Assembly (NCBI GenBank): GCA_021818955.1
Contig: JAKASR010000021.1
Span: forward strand, 1 to 64,000
Direction of reading: 5' to 3'
DNA from: Acidobacteriota bacterium
Lineage (GTDB): Bacteria; Acidobacteriota; Terriglobia; Terriglobales; SCQP01
DNA length: 64,000 nt
Every line of letters starts with the position of its first letter. Positions within the stretch are counted from its first letter, which is position 1. The notes under the pieces are model-generated. The model was not told where the DNA came from. It ran no database searches and saw nothing but the letters and a program-made list of their open reading frames with translations. Both the position numbers and the translations under genes were made by a program. Below are positions 37,536 through 46,953 of this stretch, one piece after another.

Positions 37536-38936
37536 ATGGCCAAAATTCTCATCATCGACGACGAGCCGAACCTGCGCCGGGTGCTGGCCTTGAATTTGCG
37601 CCAGCAGCGGCACGAGGTGGCGGAATGTCCCGGGGTCATCACCGCGCGGCAGCGGCTGCGCGAAGAAGTATTCGACATCGTCTTCACCGACCAGAAAATG
37701 CCGGATGGCGAGGGACTGGAAGTGCTGGCGGCGGCTTTGGAATCGGACCCTTCGACCTCGGTAATCTTTATTACCGCCTTTGCCACCGTGGAGCTGGCGG
37801 TCGATGCCATGCGGCAGGGCGCGTTCGATTTCATCACCAAGCCCTTCCAGCGCGGCATGGTGCTGGCCATCGCCGAGCGCGCCGCCGAACGCACCCGCCT
37901 GCTGCGCGAGAACCGGCACCTGAAAGAAACCGTGGTGCGGCTGGAAGGCTCGCCGGAAATTTTAGGCTCCAGCCCCGGCATCCGGAAAGTCAAGCAGCTC
38001 ATTCAGCGCGTGGCGCAAACCGCGGCCATCGTGTTGATCACCGGGGAAACCGGCACCGGCAAGGAGATCGCCGCGCGCGCCATACACCGCCAAAGCCCGC
38101 GCGCCGCCCGCGCCTTTGTGCCGGTCAACTGCGCCGCCTTTGCCGAATCGCTGCTCGAGAACGAGCTTTTCGGCCATGAAAAAGGCGCTTTCACCGGCGC
38201 CGACCGTCCCCATGCCGGCCTGTTTGAAGCCGCCGACGGCGGCACCCTGTTTCTCGACGAGATTGCCGAATTATCCGCCGCCGCCCAGGCCAAGCTGCTG
38301 CGCGTGCTGACCGATGGCGCCGTGCTGCGGTTGGGCAGCACGCAACCGCGCAAGGTGGACGTGCGCCTGCTCGCCGCCACCCACCGCGATCTGCAGCAGC
38401 GCGTGCGCGAGGGCTTGTTCCGGGAAGATTTGTATTACCGCCTGGCCGTGGTGCCGCTCGCCATCCCGCCCCTGCGCGAGCGCGCGGAAGATATTCCGCT
38501 TCTTTGCGAGTTTTTTTTGCGGCAGGCGGCCGCCGATCTGAAGACGCCCTTGCGGCGGCTGTCGCCGCAAGCGATGGCCAGACTGCGGGGCTATGCGTTT
38601 CCCGGCAACGTGCGCGAATTGCGCAACTTGATCGAACATGCGCTGATTCTGGCCGCCGGCGACCCCATTGAAGCCGACAGCATTCCGCTTCCCGAAACGC
38701 CCCTGCGCGGCGCCGCCCCGCCGGCCGGGCGGGAAGACCTGACGGATTGGCTGCAGCAATTGCCCGAGGTGCACAACTTGAAAGGCTTCATGGCGGGCGT
38801 GGAACGGGAAGTCATCTTACGGGCGCTGAAAACTTCCGGCGGCGCGCAGGCGGAAGCCGCCCGCCAGCTTGGGGTCTCGCGCAGCGATCTGGGCTATAAG
38901 TTGACGCGCTTCGGCATCCGCCCCGGGGAAAATTGA
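37536..38936 (+). CDS. NtrC-family sigma-54-dependent response regulator
   Basis: 466 residues in the classical order: receiver domain (DDEPNLRR, phosphorylation site D52 in FTDQKMPDG, and TAFATVELA, KPF), an AAA+ domain with Walker A G170ETGTGKE, GAFTGAD loop for sigma-54 contact, Walker B GGTLFLDEI and the FREDLYYRLAVVP sensor, and a C-terminal Fis-type HTH (EAARQLGVSRSDLGYKL). It would activate sigma-54 promoters when phosphorylated by the adjacent kinase. The gap to the kinase gene is 7 nt, so they form an operon. Its end meets bshC convergently after 14 nt. The target genes are not shown in this window. Confidence 0.93.
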   Translation: MAKILIIDDEPNLRRVLALNLRQQRHEVAECPGVITARQRLREEVFDIVFTDQKMPDGEGLEVLAAALESDPSTSVIFITAFATVELAVDAMRQGAFDFITKPFQRGMVLAIAERAAERTRLLRENRHLKETVVRLEGSPEILGSSPGIRKVKQLIQRVAQTAAIVLITGETGTGKEIAARAIHRQSPRAARAFVPVNCAAFAESLLENELFGHEKGAFTGADRPHAGLFEAADGGTLFLDEIAELSAAAQAKLLRVLTDGAVLRLGSTQPRKVDVRLLAATHRDLQQRVREGLFREDLYYRLAVVPLAIPPLRERAEDIPLLCEFFLRQAAADLKTPLRRLSPQAMARLRGYAFPGNVRELRNLIEHALILAAGDPIEADSIPLPETPLRGAAPPAGREDLTDWLQQLPEVHNLKGFMAGVEREVILRALKTSGGAQAEAARQLGVSRSDLGYKLTRFGIRPGEN

Positions 38937-38950
38937 AGGCGGCCTTTGCC

Positions 38951-40612
38951 TTACAGCGGCAGCACCAGATGATCGGCCGCGAGCGGCGTGATGGCCTCAT
39001 ACGCGCGTTCGAGAAAGTGGGGAAAACGCGCCAGCACGGCGGCGCTGTTGAGGACGCGTTCCTGCGGCTGGCCGCGAGGCGTCAACCAGCCCGCCAGGTG
39101 GGCGGCGTGACGGCGCAATTCCTCATTGCGGCGCGCGATGGAGCGGGCGACGCGGCCGGCGAGTTGGTCGCTCTGGTGGCGAATTTTGGCGGCGGCGGTG
39201 CGGGCGGCATCGAGCAACGTGGGATCGTGGCGCTCGAGTTGAAGCAGCAAATCCTCCAACCCGGCTTGCAGGCCGGTCTGCAAGCGCTCGAGCGAAGTTT
39301 CCAGTTCCGGATTGAGTGAAGCCCGGGCCAGCAATTCCGCCGCGGGCTGGTGGAAGAGATCTTCCAGGCAAAGTTGATAGCGTTCCAGCAAGCGGCGAGC
39401 GCGGGCATCGGTGAAAGTCAGGCTGGCGCGCGGCCAGGGGATCGGCGCCGGAATGCCGAGCAAGGGGGAGAGCGCGGCGGTTTGCGCCAGGTAGGCGGTC
39501 TCCGCCGGCCCGCTGACTTGGGCGAGCACGGGCAGCAGCGCATCCTGCAGCAGCGGGCGAAGCAGCGCGGCGGGAGAAACGCGTTGGGGACAGGCTTCGA
39601 GGCGGCGGCGCAGTTCGGTGGCGGCGATCGGCTCATCGCCCCATAGCCAGCGGTCGCCGTGGCCGGGCGCGGGCCGGCGCAGCAGCCGGCGCGCATGGGT
39701 CTCGTCTTGCAAGAACAAAAGGCTGGCGGTGTCGCCCTGGGTGACCTGGACATGATAGCCGCGCGTTTCAATTTCACGGTCGCGCTCGGCCAGCGCGGCG
39801 CGTAACCCGGCAGCGGCGTCGAACGCGGCCAGATAGAGCGGCTGCGCCAATGCCGCCCAGCCGGGGGCGAGCGGATCGAGCACCAGCAAGCCCCAGGGAC
39901 GAAACCACTCCGCCAGAGCGGCGGCAAAGGCCGAGGCGAAGGTGGCGCCGGGATGGTAGGCCTCGCGCAGGCGGGCGAGCGGGGGCCTGGCAGCCGTCGC
40001 GGCATCCGCCGCCGGCGAAGTTGCCGGCGCCGCCAGCGCCTCCCATTCCGACAGCGCGGCTTCCAACTCCTCCCCAAATGCGATCTCGCCTACCGGCTGC
40101 CCGTTCGCGCTGGCGGGCAGGGCGGCTTGGATGCGGCGGGCTTCGCCTTCGCCATCGGTCAGCCAGGCCTGGTTGACCTCCTCAAGATCATGATCCTGGC
40201 TCGCCAACCAGAAGACCGGCGCCGCCGGGCATCCGGCATCGCGCAAATCGGCGGCGAGGCGGATGGCGGTCAGGGCTTTATAGAGCGTCAGCAGCGGGCC
40301 GCCAAACAGGCCCACCTGTTGGCCCGTCACCACGGCGACCGCGCCGGGACGGGAAAGACTCTCCAGATTTTTCGCCGCCGCGCCGGCATGCGAGCCGGGA
40401 GTCGAAGCGGCGAGCAGATCCACGATCTGGCGGCGGCGCCGCGGCGGGAAGCGGCGCTCGAGATCGCCTTCCGCGGCATACTGCCGCAGCGCCGCCGGGG
40501 AAAATGCAGGAATGGCGGGGAACAAGCCGGCCAGCCGCTCGGGCGCATAAAGGAAGTCAGCGTAGAGGCGGCTGATGCCGGGCAGTTGGCGTTGGTCGAA
40601 GCGTGCAAGCAT
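38951..40612 (-). CDS. bshC: Bacillithiol synthesis protein BshC (putative cysteine ligase)
   Basis: BshC adds cysteine to glucosaminyl-malate in the last step of bacillithiol synthesis. The start MLARFDQRQLPGISRLYADFLY, the VVTGQQVGLFGGPLLTLYKA block with FWLASQDHDLEEV, and the TYLAQTAALSPLLGIPAPIPWPRA-like block (broken here into TAYLAQTAALSPLLG and PWPRASLTF) are family hallmarks. I chose ATG at 40612, giving 553 residues; a longer open frame overlaps the next gene. There is no clear Shine-Dalgarno, as expected if translation is coupled to the aldolase-family gene 29 nt upstream. bshA and bshB are not in the window. Cytoplasmic. Confidence 0.9.
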   Translation of the reverse strand: MLARFDQRQLPGISRLYADFLYAPERLAGLFPAIPAFSPAALRQYAAEGDLERRFPPRRRRQIVDLLAASTPGSHAGAAAKNLESLSRPGAVAVVTGQQVGLFGGPLLTLYKALTAIRLAADLRDAGCPAAPVFWLASQDHDLEEVNQAWLTDGEGEARRIQAALPASANGQPVGEIAFGEELEAALSEWEALAAPATSPAADAATAARPPLARLREAYHPGATFASAFAAALAEWFRPWGLLVLDPLAPGWAALAQPLYLAAFDAAAGLRAALAERDREIETRGYHVQVTQGDTASLLFLQDETHARRLLRRPAPGHGDRWLWGDEPIAATELRRRLEACPQRVSPAALLRPLLQDALLPVLAQVSGPAETAYLAQTAALSPLLGIPAPIPWPRASLTFTDARARRLLERYQLCLEDLFHQPAAELLARASLNPELETSLERLQTGLQAGLEDLLLQLERHDPTLLDAARTAAAKIRHQSDQLAGRVARSIARRNEELRRHAAHLAGWLTPRGQPQERVLNSAAVLARFPHFLERAYEAITPLAADHLVLPL

Positions 40613-40641
40613 GCAATGGAAGTCGGGCGAGGCGAGCCGCT

Positions 40642-41559
40642 TCAGGCGGAAGCCGGCAAAGCGAGGGCGGCCATGGCGCGCTCGAAGGCGGCGCGCAGGC
40701 TGGTTTGCTGTCCCGCGTCCAGCGGCAGCAGCGGCGGGCGCGGGCGGCCGCCAAAGTAGCCATGCCAATCCATCAGCCTTTTAATCGCGGCCACGCCGCC
40801 CTGCGAGCAAGCCAGCGCCAGCGGCAGCGCGGCGGCTTGCAGGCGCCTGGCCTGCGCCGGCGCTGCGCGCGCCGCTTGCCAGATCGCGGCGCAGACTTCC
40901 GGAGCGCCATCGGCCAGCGCCAGAATGGCCGCCTCCACCCCCACCGCCAGCGCAGCCTGGAGGGTGGCGGCGTTGCCGGGCAGCACGGCAAACTGGCGCG
41001 CGCCGGGCGGCTCCGCCAGCGCCAGCAGGCGTTCGATTTTTTCCAGGCTTCCGGAACTTTCCTTGATGCCGGCAATCCGCGGATGCGCCGCCAACTCCGC
41101 CGCCGTTTCCACCTCCAGGTCCACCCCGGTGAGCTGGGGAAAGTTATAGATCAGCAGCGGGATGGGCGATAGCTCGGCGAGTTCGAGATAGAAACGGCGC
41201 AAGGCCGCCGCCGTCATGGCGCGCTTGTAATAATGCGGCGTACGGACGAGGGCGAGCGCATAACCCAAATCGGCGGCGGCGCGGGTCATGGCCAGCGTCG
41301 CTTGCAGCGACTCTTCGCCGGTGCCGGCGATCAGCAGGCGTCCGGAGCCGGCGGCGCCCGCGGCGGCGGCGCGCAGCACCGCCAGCTTTTCCTCGCGGTC
41401 GAGCAGAACGGCCTCGCCCGTCGAGCCCAGCATCACATAGCCCGCCAGCGGCGCCGTGGCGTATTGGTCGAGGTTTTGCCGCAGATGGTCCAGATCCACG
41501 CCGCCATCGTCGCCAAAGGGAGTGGTTAAGGGAGCGTAGATTCCGCTTAACGTGTGCAT
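40642..41559 (-). CDS. Dihydrodipicolinate synthase/N-acetylneuraminate lyase family aldolase
   Basis: Class I aldolase of the DapA/NanA/HOGA family, 305 residues: APLTTPFGDDGGVDLDHL, LGSTGEAVLLDREEKL, the tyrosine in LLIYNFPQLTGV, and the Schiff-base K166 in AGIKESSG. The YNFP motif and the surrounding residues look closer to 4-hydroxy-2-oxoglutarate aldolase or general family members than to true DapA, so I do not give a gene name. It lies 29 nt upstream of bshC and is probably co-transcribed with it. The pairing may be accidental; a link between pyruvate-type aldol chemistry and bacillithiol is not known to me. Confidence 0.85.
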   Translation of the reverse strand: MHTLSGIYAPLTTPFGDDGGVDLDHLRQNLDQYATAPLAGYVMLGSTGEAVLLDREEKLAVLRAAAAGAAGSGRLLIAGTGEESLQATLAMTRAAADLGYALALVRTPHYYKRAMTAAALRRFYLELAELSPIPLLIYNFPQLTGVDLEVETAAELAAHPRIAGIKESSGSLEKIERLLALAEPPGARQFAVLPGNAATLQAALAVGVEAAILALADGAPEVCAAIWQAARAAPAQARRLQAAALPLALACSQGGVAAIKRLMDWHGYFGGRPRPPLLPLDAGQQTSLRAAFERAMAALALPASA

Positions 41560-41651
41560 GTCGGCTTTCTTCCCGCTAATTAATCAGTATCGCATCGTTC
41601 CTGTAGCGTTGACGGCCCGGCGGGCGGAAGTTCATACCCGACGCGGCCGTT

Positions 41652-41903
41652 GCGGCTCAGCCGCTTTTACTTTTAGGCGCTGACGCTTTCGCAAAGGTCC
41701 GGCCGAAACCGGACGCAGGGCGAATACTCATGGCTGCCGGGCATTGCTGGGCGCAATTCCTGCGGAATTGCTTTGTATCGTCGTTCCTAGGCGCGGGACC
41801 TAACAGGAACCCCGCGCGAACCCGGCCTGCGGGCATGGCTTGAGGCAATTTCTTCGAAATTGCCGATGACAAAAACTGCTGTCCGACTCGGCCGTTAACG
41901 CTT
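41652..41903 (+). repeat. Composite polar repeat, long copy 9
   Basis: GCGGCTCAGCCGC, TTTTACTTTTA, GTCCGGCCGAAACCGGAC, CAATTCC/GGAATTG, GCGCGGG/CCCGCGC, AATTTCTTCGAAATTG and the tail GTCCGACTCGGCCGTTAACG are all present in order. Between the aldolase gene start and the end of the receptor gene. Confidence 0.85.
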
Positions 41904-41972
41904 AACGTTTTCTGTCTTGAGTGCTTCCGCTTGCTGTCTTTTTTCTTTTGCTGTCTTCGTGTTCTTCCGTCT

Positions 41973-44900
41973 TTAAAAGGTCACGCGTCCCACGAATTCG
42001 ATCTCCCGGCCCGGATTGGCCGCCAGGGTGATGGTGCCGAACTGCGGAGTGTTGACGAAATTGTTGGGCGTGCCGTAGTTGCTATGGTTGAGCGCGTTGA
42101 AGAACTCGCTGCGAAACTGGAACTGCTTGCCTTCGCCTAGCGTGAAGGAGCGCGAAATCGCCAGGTCCAGGTTCTGCAGCCCCGGCCCGTAGATGGAGTT
42201 GCGCCCGGCATCGCCGAAGGTGTAGGGCGCGGGCGTAGCGAACGCGGCGGGATTGAACCATGCCGCGGTGGTATGCGTTCCCGCGGGATAAAGCGGCGCT
42301 GCGGTTACATTGGCGCGGATCGGGTTTTGTCCTAATAACGTGCCCGCATTCGCGGTGTCGCCAAAAACCTGTATGGTGAATGGCGTGCCGCTCTGCGCGG
42401 TAAAGATGGAGGAAAGGCTCCAGTTTTTGGTGAGCAGCGATGTCCAATGCCGGGCGTTCCAGGCCCGCGGTTCATAAACGAAGCTGAGGTTAAACAATAA
42501 CGGCACATCGCAGGCCGGGCCTTTTTCGGCGGCAAGATTATTGTCGTTCTGCGGAATGGCCGCTTCCGCCATGGGCGCGCGAAAATCTGGAGCCGTGGTT
42601 AAGCTCTTGGACCAGGTTAGGTTGGAGATGAATGTCAGCCCGCCGGCGAAGCGGCGGCGCACATCTATATAGCCGGCGTCGTACCAGCTTGCGGCGGCGT
42701 CTTGCAGCTCGTTGATGCCGGCGACCGGGAAGGTGGTGCTGGCCACTGGAAATCCCGCGGGAAAAACGGTGCCCGGCATGAAGGATACCGTCTGGTAGGG
42801 CCGGGGATGGGAGGGCGAGCCGGGCACGCCCGGTCCGGGCAAAGCATTGTTGACTAGCACCATTTGCTGCAGGTGATAGCCGCGCGTCCCGTCATAACCG
42901 ATTTCCAGCACCGTGTTGCGGGCAATAGTCTTTTGCAGGCTTAAATTCCATTGATTGATATATTGGGCCGGGCTATGCGGGACGACGGCCGAAAAGCTGA
43001 TCTTGGTCGTCCCCAGCACCGCCCGGGGAAAATCAAAGCCGGTGAAGGAATTGGCTCCCAGCACATAGTTATCGTTTTGCTGGCCTACTTGAAATGTGGC
43101 CGGGGGATTGTGGCGTTGGTTGCACCAGGTGTTGGCATCGGGCGGGGTAAAGAAAATGCCGTAGGCGCCGCGCAGCACCAAGCCGCCGGCAAATTCGTGG
43201 GTAAAGCCCAGCCGCGGCGCGAAGTCGAGTTTATTGGCATAGGTAACGCCGTCCGGCATGCCGTTCTGGCCGGAAATATAGGCGATGGGCTGCCCGTTCT
43301 GAAAGATGATATTGCTGCTGGGATACTCGTTGTCCCAAAGCGGACTCATGTATTCATAGCGCAGGCCGGCATTAATCGTCGTTCGCAAGGTGATCCGCCA
43401 GTCGTCCTGCACGAACCCGTCGGCATTCCACTGCTCCAAATCCATCTTGGGCACGCCTTCCTGCACCTGGCGCACCACCGGATCGCCGAGTAGAAAGTCG
43501 GCAAAGGCGCTGCCCGTGCCATCATTGGCGCCGGTGCGGGTGGTGTAGCCGGGCGTGAACTGGTAATAACCGCGATTCTCGAAAAAGCCCCACATGGGCC
43601 AATAAAAGCGCCGGAAATCGCCCCCCATGCTCAGGGTATGGCTGCCTTTTTGCACGCTCAGCACATCACCGACCTGGCCAACCGTGTCCCAATCCTGTAC
43701 CGGGGTGGCGTTGAAATCATCGCCGAATCCGGTATAGCCCTGGACATCAAAGTAGGGCATGCCCCAGGCCCCGTAGCCGCCCCAGCCCGCGTTCTTAATG
43801 CCGAGTTGAGCGATGTAGTTATGGGTAAAGTTGTTTTGTGAATAGCGGTGCATGGAGAGCCTTGACATCGCGATCCAGACGCGGTTCACGCTTTCGGGAG
43901 AGAGAATGCGGACGTAGGCCGCCTCCAGATTCTGCGCCAGGTTGCTGTCATAGACCCCGAAGCCGGGAAGATGAACGGGCGAGAAATCATTCTCCTGTTC
44001 TCGCGAGTAACGCCCAAACAGGCTGTTGCCGCCGCCCAGATTGTGATCCACCCGAAGCGTGCCTTGATTTTGACTGCCGGTCTGAGTGCGTTCATCAAAA
44101 TAATTATTTTTATCGTTGCCTGTGCCCGTTCCCATATTGGGTAAGGGAATCGTATTCAGCACCAACTGGGCAACGGGGCTGATCGAGTAGCCGGAACCGG
44201 CGATGGCATCGTTGGGGAATGCCGTGCGGGGATGGCTGGCGCCGGGGGCGGAACTGCTGTTGGGCTCGTAAATCGTGAGGCCGCTATGGGAGAAGTTGCC
44301 GGCGCGCTCGGCGACGGTGGGCACGGTATCGATATTGATGTCTTGCTGGCTCAGGCGAAAACCCTCGTAATTGGCGAACAGGAAAGTGCGATGTTTCTGC
44401 AAGGGGCCGCCGATGGAAGCGCCGAACTCATTTTGCGAAAGGTGTGGGGTTTTGCTGCCGGCCATCATGCCGGTATCGTTCCAGGTGCGGGCATCGAAGC
44501 GGCTGTTGCGGATGAATTCATAAACATCGCCATGCCAGGTATTGCCGCCCGAGCGCGTGACCACGTTGATTTGCGCGCCCCCGCCGCCGCCAAACTCGGC
44601 CGAATAGCTGCCGGTCTGTACCTTGAATTCGCTGACCGCATCCAGCGCGGGGCTGAGCGTCATCGTGTTGAAGGTGGGGTCGGTGTCGACCGCGCCATCA
44701 ATCAGGAATACGTTGGCATTGGGGCGGGCGCCGCCGGCGACCAGGGCGGAGTTCTGTAAGGGACGCCAGTAAAGCGGATTGTTGTTGCCGGCGCCGGCGC
44801 CATACCCCTGGTGCACCTCGGGCGCCAACATGGCCAAGGCCAGCAGATGGCCGCCATCCAACGGCAGGTCATGGACCATTTTGGGCTCGATGACTTCCCC

Positions 44901-45341
44901 CAGGCTGGCGTCCGTGGTTTTTAACAAGGCGGCTTGGCTCACGACCCTGACCCGCTGCGTGTAGGAATGTATGCCCATCAAAATATCCAGGCGCATTTGT
45001 TGATTGACTTCAAGCGTGAACGCGCGCCGGGCTTCCGCGAATCCAGGCGCCTTGACCGAGAGTAGATAAGGGTCTGGATCGAGGGCGGGAAACAGGTAGC
45101 CCCCACTTACATTACTCGTCACCACGCGCCGCAGGCTGGTGCGTTTATTGATTAATGTCACCCGCGCGCCGGGTATGGCTTTGCCGCCTGGATCGAGAAT
45201 GACGCCTTGCAGCCTTGCCAGGCTCGATTGCGCCCAGCCCGCATTGGCGCCGGCAAGGAATAAGCTGAAAACAAAAATGAATCGCAGGCCACGCCGCCCG
45301 CATACGGCCCATAAGCAATACAGTGGTTTTGGCGTAATCAT
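41973..45341 (-). CDS. Oar-like TonB-dependent receptor with carboxypeptidase-regulatory domain
   Basis: A 1122-residue outer-membrane protein. After the signal peptide (FIFVFSLFLAGANAGWAQ) is an N-terminal CarboxypepD_reg domain (LQGVILDPGGKAIPGARVTL, KAPGFAEA), then a plug-like region (MVHDLPLDGGHLLALAMLAP) with FLIDGAVDTDPTFNT, then a long beta-barrel ending in a Phe (VGRVTF), as expected for outer-membrane barrels. This is the acidobacterial 'TonB-dependent receptor/Oar' family; the substrate is often oligosaccharide or peptide and cannot be told here. I chose the ATG at 45341 with GGAAGGA upstream; the longer frame starts at 45380. No TonB or partner lipoprotein is adjacent. It is transcribed alone. 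Confidence 0.9.
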   Translation of the reverse strand: MITPKPLYCLWAVCGRRGLRFIFVFSLFLAGANAGWAQSSLARLQGVILDPGGKAIPGARVTLINKRTSLRRVVTSNVSGGYLFPALDPDPYLLSVKAPGFAEARRAFTLEVNQQMRLDILMGIHSYTQRVRVVSQAALLKTTDASLGEVIEPKMVHDLPLDGGHLLALAMLAPEVHQGYGAGAGNNNPLYWRPLQNSALVAGGARPNANVFLIDGAVDTDPTFNTMTLSPALDAVSEFKVQTGSYSAEFGGGGGAQINVVTRSGGNTWHGDVYEFIRNSRFDARTWNDTGMMAGSKTPHLSQNEFGASIGGPLQKHRTFLFANYEGFRLSQQDINIDTVPTVAERAGNFSHSGLTIYEPNSSSAPGASHPRTAFPNDAIAGSGYSISPVAQLVLNTIPLPNMGTGTGNDKNNYFDERTQTGSQNQGTLRVDHNLGGGNSLFGRYSREQENDFSPVHLPGFGVYDSNLAQNLEAAYVRILSPESVNRVWIAMSRLSMHRYSQNNFTHNYIAQLGIKNAGWGGYGAWGMPYFDVQGYTGFGDDFNATPVQDWDTVGQVGDVLSVQKGSHTLSMGGDFRRFYWPMWGFFENRGYYQFTPGYTTRTGANDGTGSAFADFLLGDPVVRQVQEGVPKMDLEQWNADGFVQDDWRITLRTTINAGLRYEYMSPLWDNEYPSSNIIFQNGQPIAYISGQNGMPDGVTYANKLDFAPRLGFTHEFAGGLVLRGAYGIFFTPPDANTWCNQRHNPPATFQVGQQNDNYVLGANSFTGFDFPRAVLGTTKISFSAVVPHSPAQYINQWNLSLQKTIARNTVLEIGYDGTRGYHLQQMVLVNNALPGPGVPGSPSHPRPYQTVSFMPGTVFPAGFPVASTTFPVAGINELQDAAASWYDAGYIDVRRRFAGGLTFISNLTWSKSLTTAPDFRAPMAEAAIPQNDNNLAAEKGPACDVPLLFNLSFVYEPRAWNARHWTSLLTKNWSLSSIFTAQSGTPFTIQVFGDTANAGTLLGQNPIRANVTAAPLYPAGTHTTAAWFNPAAFATPAPYTFGDAGRNSIYGPGLQNLDLAISRSFTLGEGKQFQFRSEFFNALNHSNYGTPNNFVNTPQFGTITLAANPGREIEFVGRVTF

Positions 45342-45505
45342 GCCGGCTTCCTTCCTGGCAGCCGCTACAGGAAAACACAATTACGGCCATGGACCAATAA
45401 CCTGGAACAATTAGCCGGCCGGGATAAATAAACTAATCGCCCGGCCTTCTCGCACTATGGACATTACCGGTGTTGAAAGTTGCGCAGAATCGATTTTTAT
45501 CTAAG

Positions 45506-45599
45506 GCGGCACGACCGCTTTTTACTTTCAGGCTGCAGGCAATTTCTCCGAAATTGCCAAGTTGACGAAAACTGCTGCCCGACCCGGCCGTGAACGCTT
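45506..45599 (+). repeat. Composite polar repeat, compact copy 10
   Basis: GCGGCACGACCGC, TTTTTACTTTCA, then directly an AATTTCTCCGAAATT hairpin and the tail CCGACCCGGCCGTGAACGCT. The middle hairpins are missing. Confidence 0.8.
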
Positions 45600-46701
45600 A
45601 CGGGGCTTGCCTGCCAGCCTGCGCAGTGCTTGATTCTTCATTGCGTTTGAGCGGCAGCGATGCCGAGATGAGTATACTCGCGCGGTTGGCGTTGATTTCC
45701 GCATGCCCTCCGAACTCGCGTAAGCGCTCGCGCATGATGGAGAGGAGGATTTCCGCGTCTTCTTTCCATCCATTTTCTGCGGTCGCAGCTCGTTGACTTG
45801 ATGCAAGACTTGAAATTTCCAAATTTAGAGATTGGTTCTGCTTCAGCAGACGAACTCCCACCGCCGCATTCCCCGTTATGCGGGAAATGATTCTCAGGCC
45901 GTCTTGTACTACGCGGAACAGCGCAATATCAGCTCCGGCAGGCAGCGTTGGCAGGGTGGGCGGCAGATCGCTTGCGACGTTAATGCCAGTTTGCTTGATG
46001 TAGCTCTCCAAATACCATTGCAAACTGGTCAACAGCCCCTTCCAATCCAGCATGGGCGGGTGGAGGAGGTTGGAAATCGCCCGGATGGCCGCGGAGGCCA
46101 GTTCGACCAAGGACAGACTGTCTTCCAGCAGTTCGAGCGCTGCGGGAGTAAGCGTTTTGCCCTGCTTTTTCAGCGCGAACAGCTTGCTGGCCAGCGAGGT
46201 CAGCGGCGGACTGGTGCGGTCCTGCAAGTCGCGCGCGAGGCGGCGGCGGTCTTCATCCTGCAGGCGCAGCAGGAGTCCAGAAAATTTGCGCGCGGATTCT
46301 TCCAATTCCTTGCGATAGGAGATATCGCGGATGGCGCACAAGACCCACTGGCCCGAATCGCCCGCAATAGGCGCCAGGCTGATCTCCGCCGGGAATTCAG
46401 ATTGGTTTTTGCGCAGCGCATATAGCTCCAGCCCCGCGCCCATGGGCCGCGTCCGGGGCGCGGCATTAAAATCCCGGCGCTGCTCGATATGCCTGGCTCG
46501 AAACCGCGAGGGCACGAGTGTTTCAATATCGCGGCCGTACATCTCATCGCTGGAATAGCCGAATAGATGCTCGAAATGCCGATTGACCAGCATGATGCGC
46601 CCTTGGGCATCGATCAGCGCCATGGCGTCGGGCGCGACTTCCAGCAATTCGCGGAATTTCGTTATTACGTGCCGGCGTGCGGTCAAACTAGTGGGGGGCA
46701 T
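45598..46701 (-). CDS. PAS-domain protein resembling a degenerate NarL-type histidine kinase
   Basis: An N-terminal PAS domain (FRELLEVAPDAMALIDAQGRIMLVN, FGYSSDEMYGRDIETLVP) is followed by a HisKA_3-type dimerisation helix. In place of the phosphoacceptor histidine (ARDLHD in active kinases) it reads ARDLQDRTSPPL, with Q160. The ATPase region lacks the expected asparagine box: FRVVQDGLRIISRIT stands where FRIVQEALTNVxxH is usual, and no G1 or G2 glycine motif follows. So it looks like a pseudokinase that may act as a binding partner or sensor. It stands alone with no response regulator beside it. I place the start at the ATG at 46701; a TTG at 46728 is possible. No Shine-Dalgarno was found. 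Confidence 0.75.
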   Translation of the reverse strand: MPPTSLTARRHVITKFRELLEVAPDAMALIDAQGRIMLVNRHFEHLFGYSSDEMYGRDIETLVPSRFRARHIEQRRDFNAAPRTRPMGAGLELYALRKNQSEFPAEISLAPIAGDSGQWVLCAIRDISYRKELEESARKFSGLLLRLQDEDRRRLARDLQDRTSPPLTSLASKLFALKKQGKTLTPAALELLEDSLSLVELASAAIRAISNLLHPPMLDWKGLLTSLQWYLESYIKQTGINVASDLPPTLPTLPAGADIALFRVVQDGLRIISRITGNAAVGVRLLKQNQSLNLEISSLASSQRAATAENGWKEDAEILLSIMRERLREFGGHAEINANRASILISASLPLKRNEESSTAQAGRQAP

Positions 46702-46953
46702 TTGGGGGGCATTACGGTCCAACGTCAATAATCAGGAATCGCAACTTTTTCTACTATAGAACATGCTCGCCATTAAATGGTCATCCCATTCCAGTTCGCG
46801 GATTTAGATTTGGCGACAATTGTATTGAATACGACATGGAGCGGTAGAAGTGTTAATTCATGGCATTCGGATATTTTAAGGCGCGATGCCAGGGTGGTTG
46901 CTATTCAACGACTCTTGGCGGCGCGGCCCGCATGGCTGACAGGTCGCACCGCA

